Positions 60,278 to 64,000 of a DNA stretch of 64,000 nucleotides are shown here, in pieces. The notes under the pieces are model-generated. The model was not told where the DNA came from. It worked only from the letters and a program-made list of their open reading frames with translations, and made no database searches. Both the position numbers and the translations under genes were made by a program. Source of the stretch: Pseudomonas psychrophila HA-4 (GTDB lineage: Bacteria; Pseudomonadota; Gammaproteobacteria; Pseudomonadales; Pseudomonadaceae); NCBI RefSeq assembly GCF_000282975.1, contig NZ_ALJC01000038.1, positions 86,871 to 150,870 of the forward strand, given 5' to 3'. Every line of letters begins with the position of its first letter. Positions within the stretch are counted from its first letter, which is position 1.

Positions 60278-61747
60278 ATGGTTCCCGTAATCGCCCTGGT
60301 GGGCCGACCAAACGTCGGCAAGTCCACCTTGTTCAACCGCCTGACCAGGACTCGCGACGCCATTGTCGGCGACTTGTCCGGTCTGACCCGTGATCGCCAA
60401 TACGGTGAGGCCAAGTGGCAAGGGCGTTCCTACATTTTGGTCGACACCGGCGGTATCTCTGGTGACGAGCACGGTATGGACGAAAAAATGGCCGAGCAGT
60501 CGCTGCTGGCCATCGAAGAAGCTGATGTCGTTCTGTTCCTGGTAGATGCAAAAGCAGGTTTTACCGCTGCTGACCAGATGATCGGCGAGCACCTTCGCAA
60601 GCGTAACAAGCGTTCTTACGTGGTGGCTAACAAGGTCGACAACATCGACCCGGACATGGCTCGCGCCGAGTTCGCACCGTTGGGCATGGGCGACGCGATC
60701 CCGATCGCTGGCGCGCATGGTCGCGGTATCACGCAACTGCTGGAAATTGCCCTGAGCAACTTCCCGCGTGACGAAGAAGAGCCAGAAGACGGCGAAGAAG
60801 AAATCGTTCTTGAGGGCGAGGAAGCCAAGCGCATTCCTGGCCCAAGCGAAAAAGACGGTATCAAGATCGCTATCATCGGTCGGCCTAACGTCGGTAAATC
60901 GACGCTGGTTAACCGCATGCTCGGTGAAGACCGCGTCATCGTGTATGACCAGCCCGGCACCACGCGCGACAGCATCTACATCCCGTTTGAGCGTAACGAC
61001 GAGAAGTACACGCTGATCGACACCGCCGGTGTGCGCAAGCGCGGCAAGATCCACGAAGAAGTCGAAAAATTCTCCGTGGTCAAAACCTTGCAAGCGATCA
61101 AAGACGCCAACGTGGTGATCTTTGTAATGGACGCCCGTGAAGGCGTGGTTGACCACGACCTCAACCTGTTGGGCTTTGCGCTGGAGGCCGGTCGTGCTCT
61201 GGTTATCGCGATCAACAAGTGGGACGGCATGACCCCAAGCGAACGTGAGTTCGTGAAGGTTGAATTGACCCGTCGTTTGTTCTTCGTTGACTTCGCTGAC
61301 ATCCACTTCATCTCGGCATTGCACGGCACTGGCGTGGGTAACTTGTACCAATCGGTGCAGAACTCCTTCAAGTCGGCTGTAACGCGCTGGCCAACCAACC
61401 GTCTGACCCAGATCCTGGAAGACGCAGTCAGCGAGCACGCGCCGCCGATGGTTAACAGCCGCCGGATCAAGCTGCGTTATGCCCACTTGGGTGGTGCTAA
61501 CCCGCCGATTATCGTGATCCACGGTAACCAGGTTGAAAAGGTTCCGAAGTCTTACGTCCGTTATCTCGAAAATACCTACCGTCGTGTCTTGAAGTTGGTC
61601 GGTACTCCGATCCGCATCGAGTTCAAAGGTGGCGAGAACCCGTACGAAGCCAATAAGAACTCGTTGACCGACCGTCAGGTCAACAAGAAGCGCCGCATGA
61701 TGTCGCACCATAAAAAAGCGGACAAGAAGCGTAGAGACAAGCGCTAA
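60278..61747 (+). CDS. der: Ribosome-assembly GTPase Der (EngA)
   Basis: A 489-residue protein with two tandem GTPase domains, both with Walker [10 protein letters not shown] (about residues 8-16 and 207-215) and NKVDN / NKWDG specificity motifs, and a C-terminal KH-like domain with a basic tail ([20 protein letters not shown]). It acts in 50S ribosome assembly. The ATG at 60278 is preferred over the GTG at 60266. GTGGAG precedes it. Confidence 0.97.
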   Translation: MVPVIALVGRPNVGKSTLFNRLTRTRDAIVGDLSGLTRDRQYGEAKWQGRSYILVDTGGISGDEHGMDEKMAEQSLLAIEEADVVLFLVDAKAGFTAADQMIGEHLRKRNKRSYVVANKVDNIDPDMARAEFAPLGMGDAIPIAGAHGRGITQLLEIALSNFPRDEEEPEDGEEEIVLEGEEAKRIPGPSEKDGIKIAIIGRPNVGKSTLVNRMLGEDRVIVYDQPGTTRDSIYIPFERNDEKYTLIDTAGVRKRGKIHEEVEKFSVVKTLQAIKDANVVIFVMDAREGVVDHDLNLLGFALEAGRALVIAINKWDGMTPSEREFVKVELTRRLFFVDFADIHFISALHGTGVGNLYQSVQNSFKSAVTRWPTNRLTQILEDAVSEHAPPMVNSRRIKLRYAHLGGANPPIIVIHGNQVEKVPKSYVRYLENTYRRVLKLVGTPIRIEFKGGENPYEANKNSLTDRQVNKKRRMMSHHKKADKKRRDKR

Positions 61748-61754
61748 CGCGCTA

Positions 61755-61834
61755 GCTGTAAGTTTTTAGCTGCAAGCTGTAAGTTAGAGCGGATATGCTT
61801 TTAGCTTGCAGCTTGAGGCTTACTACTTGCAGCT
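61755..61834. repeat. AGCTGCAAGC-type intergenic repeat
   Basis: AGCTGCAAGCTGTAAGT near 61769 pairs imperfectly with AGCTTGCAGCTTGAGGCT near 61803, forming a stem of about 80 bases. Related to the element at 3984-4044. It lies after der and just before the transaminase gene. Confidence 0.6.
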
Positions 61835-61853
61835 CCCTAAAAGGGTCACGTCC

Positions 61854-63002
61854 ATGATTGTCAGTAAGTTGCCGAATGTCGGCACCACCATCTTTACGCG
61901 CATGTCGCAACTCGCGGCTGAAACCGGCGCGCTTAACTTGTCTCAGGGTTTTCCTGATTTTGATGGCCCGCAAGCGCTCCGCGATGCGGTTGGCCAACAT
62001 ATCGCCAGTGGCCACAACCAATACTCACCCATGACCGGCTTGCCCGCCTTGCGTATGCAGGTTGCGGCAAAAATTTCCCGCAGTTATGGCGTACACGTGA
62101 ATGCCGATACCGAGGTGACCATCACCCCCGGTGCCACTCAAGCTATTTTTTGTGCAATTCAGGCGGTGATTCACGCCGGTGACGAAGTCATCGTTTTCGA
62201 CCCGTGCTATGACAGTTACGAGCCCTCGGTTGAATTGGCGGGTGGTCGTTGCGTGCATGTGCAGTTGGGGCTGGACGACTTTTCGATTGACTGGCAAAAG
62301 CTTAAAGACGCGCTGACACCGCGCACGCGAATGATCATCCTCAACAGCCCGCACAACCCAAGTGGCGCATTGATCAGCCGGGCCGAGTTGGACCAGTTGG
62401 CTGCATTGATCGCAGACCGCGACATCTACATCGTCAGCGACGAGGTCTACGAACACTTGGTGTACGACGGCGTGCCCCACGTCAGTGTTTTGTCGCACCC
62501 CGAGTTGTACCATCGTGCTTTCGTTGTCAGTTCATTCGGCAAGACCTACCACGTCACCGGCTGGAAAACCGGTTATGTCGTGGCACCGCCGACACTGACG
62601 GCTGAGTTGCGCAAGGTGCATCAATACGTGAGTTTTTGTGGTGTGACGCCGCTGCAATACGCGTTGGCCGACTTTATGGCGGCCAGCCCCGAGCACGTTG
62701 AGGAGTTGCCTGCGTTCTATCAGGCTAAGCGTGACCTGTTTTGTGATTTGTTAAAGCCATCGCGTTTTAGCTTTAAACCGGTGGCGGGGACGTACTTCCA
62801 GTTGGTGGACTACTCTCACATTCGTCCGGACCTGAATGATGTCGACATGGCCGTATGGCTGACCCGCGAGCACGGTGTTGCGACCATTCCGGTGTCGGTG
62901 TTCTACCAGAGCCCGCCTGAAGGGCAACGGCTGGTCCGTCTGTGTTTTGCCAAACGCGAGGAGACGCTGCGTGAAGCAGCAGAAAAACTATGCGTGATCT
63001 AA
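61854..63002 (+). CDS. Methionine/glutamine-type aminotransferase (YbdL-like)
   Basis: A 382-residue class I PLP aminotransferase: SQGFPDFDGP near the N-terminus, NSPHNPSGA, and the PLP lysine in SSFGKTYHVTGWKTGY. It belongs to the YbdL/glutamine transaminase K group, which prefers methionine, phenylalanine or glutamine as amino donors and acts in methionine salvage. The next gene encodes an omega-amidase and overlaps it by 13 bases, which supports glutamine as donor: the amidase would remove the alpha-ketoglutaramate formed. Confidence 0.93.
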   Translation: MIVSKLPNVGTTIFTRMSQLAAETGALNLSQGFPDFDGPQALRDAVGQHIASGHNQYSPMTGLPALRMQVAAKISRSYGVHVNADTEVTITPGATQAIFCAIQAVIHAGDEVIVFDPCYDSYEPSVELAGGRCVHVQLGLDDFSIDWQKLKDALTPRTRMIILNSPHNPSGALISRAELDQLAALIADRDIYIVSDEVYEHLVYDGVPHVSVLSHPELYHRAFVVSSFGKTYHVTGWKTGYVVAPPTLTAELRKVHQYVSFCGVTPLQYALADFMAASPEHVEELPAFYQAKRDLFCDLLKPSRFSFKPVAGTYFQLVDYSHIRPDLNDVDMAVWLTREHGVATIPVSVFYQSPPEGQRLVRLCFAKREETLREAAEKLCVI

Positions 63003-63781
63003 GTGGTTTACCCGATCTAACCCTGGCGTTGGTGCAGACCACATTGGTCTGGCACGACCGTCAGGCCAATTTTGAGCGTTTTGAAGAATTGCTTGAGCAA
63101 GCGCGTGGCGCAGATTTGGTGGTATTACCAGAAATGTTCACCACAGGCTTTAGCATGCAGTCCGAGACCCTTGCAGAGCCCGAAAATGGCCCAACAAGCG
63201 AGTGGTTGCGGCGCCAGGCTAAAAGGCTCAATGCGGTCGTGACCGGCAGCGTGATTGTGAAGGCCGCTGATGGCAGCCATCGCAACCGCTTGCTCTGGGC
63301 GCGCCCTGATGGCGAAGTGCTGCATTACGACAAACGCCACTTGTTCCGCATGGCGGGGGAGCACGAGCACTTCACGCCGGGCGAGCGTCAGGTTCAGTTT
63401 GAAGTCAAAGGCTGGCGTATTCGCCCGTTGATTTGCTACGACCTGCGCTTCCCGGTGTGGAGCAGCGACCCGCATGACACAGACCTGCTGCTGTACACCG
63501 CCAACTGGCCGGGCGCGCGCCGACTGCACTGGAATCGTCTGCTACCAGCTCGGGCGATTGAAAACCTGTGTTATGTAGGCGCGGTAAACCGCGTTGGCAC
63601 AGATGGAAAAGGTCTGGTCTACACCGGTGACAGCCACATCTTAGACTTCCAGGGTGAATCATTACTCAGTGCAGGCGAGGCAGATGGCGTGTTTCAGGTT
63701 AGCCTGAGCGCCAGCGACTTGGCGGCATACCGTGAGCGTTTTCCGGCGTACATGGATGCCGACAACTTTGATCTGATTTAA
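62990..63781 (+). CDS. Omega-amidase (nitrilase family, YafV/Nit2-like)
   Basis: A 263-residue carbon-nitrogen hydrolase with the catalytic triad Glu in VLPEMFTTGF, Lys in YDKRHLF and Cys in RPLICYDLRFPVW. The group hydrolyses alpha-ketoglutaramate and similar amides. It starts inside the end of the preceding aminotransferase gene (13-base overlap), so translation is coupled. The ATG at 62990 is used; conserved parts start soon after (LALVQTTLVWHD). Confidence 0.94.
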   Translation: MRDLSGLPDLTLALVQTTLVWHDRQANFERFEELLEQARGADLVVLPEMFTTGFSMQSETLAEPENGPTSEWLRRQAKRLNAVVTGSVIVKAADGSHRNRLLWARPDGEVLHYDKRHLFRMAGEHEHFTPGERQVQFEVKGWRIRPLICYDLRFPVWSSDPHDTDLLLYTANWPGARRLHWNRLLPARAIENLCYVGAVNRVGTDGKGLVYTGDSHILDFQGESLLSAGEADGVFQVSLSASDLAAYRERFPAYMDADNFDLI

Positions 63782-63791
63782 CTGACACACC

Positions 63792-63955
63792 CTCGCGATC
63801 TTTTACAAAATCAAAAGATCGCGAGCACATAGCCAAAACCTGTAGCAGTTGACGAGCTTTGCGAGGCTACGTCCGGCTGCGCAGCAGTCGCAAAACCTGT
63901 GCACTGTATCTATCTGACAAAACCAAAAGATCGCGAGGCAAGCTCTCTCCTACAG
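63792..63955. repeat. REP hairpins at the right end
   Basis: CTCGCGATCTTTT (63792-63804) and AAAAGATCGCGAG (63813-63825) form a perfect 13-bp stem right after the omega-amidase gene. Further REP pieces follow, including AAAAGATCGCGAGGCAAGCT near 63924. No gene is seen here. Confidence 0.82.
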
Positions 63956-63958
63956 AAC

Positions 63959-64000
63959 TGAACTGCCCCCCAAAAGTTGGACAGATTAACTAGCGCCCTG
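63959..64000. mobile_element. Terminal inverted repeat of an IS3-family element (cut by the window end)
   Basis: TGAACTGCCCCCCAAAAGTT followed by GGACAG resembles the TG...CCCCCAAAAGTTGGAC terminal repeat of IS3-family elements. It begins a few bases after a REP arm. The transposase would lie outside the window, so only the end is seen. Confidence 0.7.

Noticed and set aside
60167..61711. 514-codon minus-strand frame opposite der
   Set aside because: Antisense shadow of der, whose motifs are all intact; no independent evidence.

Overview
The window is a piece of a Pseudomonas chromosome; species not resolved, but fluorescens-like in its REP sequences. The evidence is the gene order queA-tgt-yajC-secDF-suhB-trmJ-cysE-isc-ndk-rlmN-pilF-rodZ-ispG-hisS-yfgM-bamB-der, a cyoABCDE operon, an AaaA-type autotransporter aminopeptidase, REP hairpins containing GGAGCGAGCTTG, and a FecI/FecR/TonB-receptor iron cassette.

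Layout. 1-7.1 kb: the end of a flavohaemoprotein gene, then a catabolic cassette made of an Lrp-type regulator, a 1022-residue fusion (APH-type kinase, M23/LytM-like module, class III PLP phospho-lyase) and a four-gene polar amino acid ABC importer. A 23-bp motif (20/23 identical) lies upstream of both the fusion gene and the importer, and ties the cassette together. 7.3-13.5 kb: dsbB and the cytochrome bo3 oxidase operon cyoABCDE. 13.5-19.9 kb: a 1922-residue protein on the minus strand that ends in a glycosyltransferase domain with the spacing of the large clostridial toxins, followed by an AT-rich gap holding a start-less reading frame. 19.9-29.5 kb: metabolic and regulatory accessory genes (omega-transaminase, TauE-type permease, short-chain dehydrogenase, aaaA, an NmrA-like protein with a divergent LysR gene, an Lrp/LysE divergent pair, cytochrome c). 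29.5-32.9 kb: a hexuronate/aldonate module (zinc dehydrogenase, mannitol-dehydrogenase-type reductase, FadR-type GntR regulator) with two candidate operators in front. 33.2-37.25 kb: a siderophore receptor with its anti-sigma and ECF sigma factors and a Fur box.

37.7-63.8 kb is conserved core: tRNA-Leu(CAA), queuosine synthesis (queA, tgt), Sec translocon accessories, suhB, trmJ, cysE, the complete isc iron-sulfur operon under an IscR-type promoter, ndk, then rlmN to der, and finally a methionine/glutamine transaminase overlapping an omega-amidase gene. The last 42 bases look like the terminal inverted repeat of an IS3-family element next to a REP sequence.

The parts most worth a second look are the kinase/M23/phospho-lyase fusion cassette with its shared operator-like motif, the toxin-like glycosyltransferase giant, the GntR operator pair, and the ndk leader, where a perfect -10 box sits in the loop of a terminator-like hairpin.
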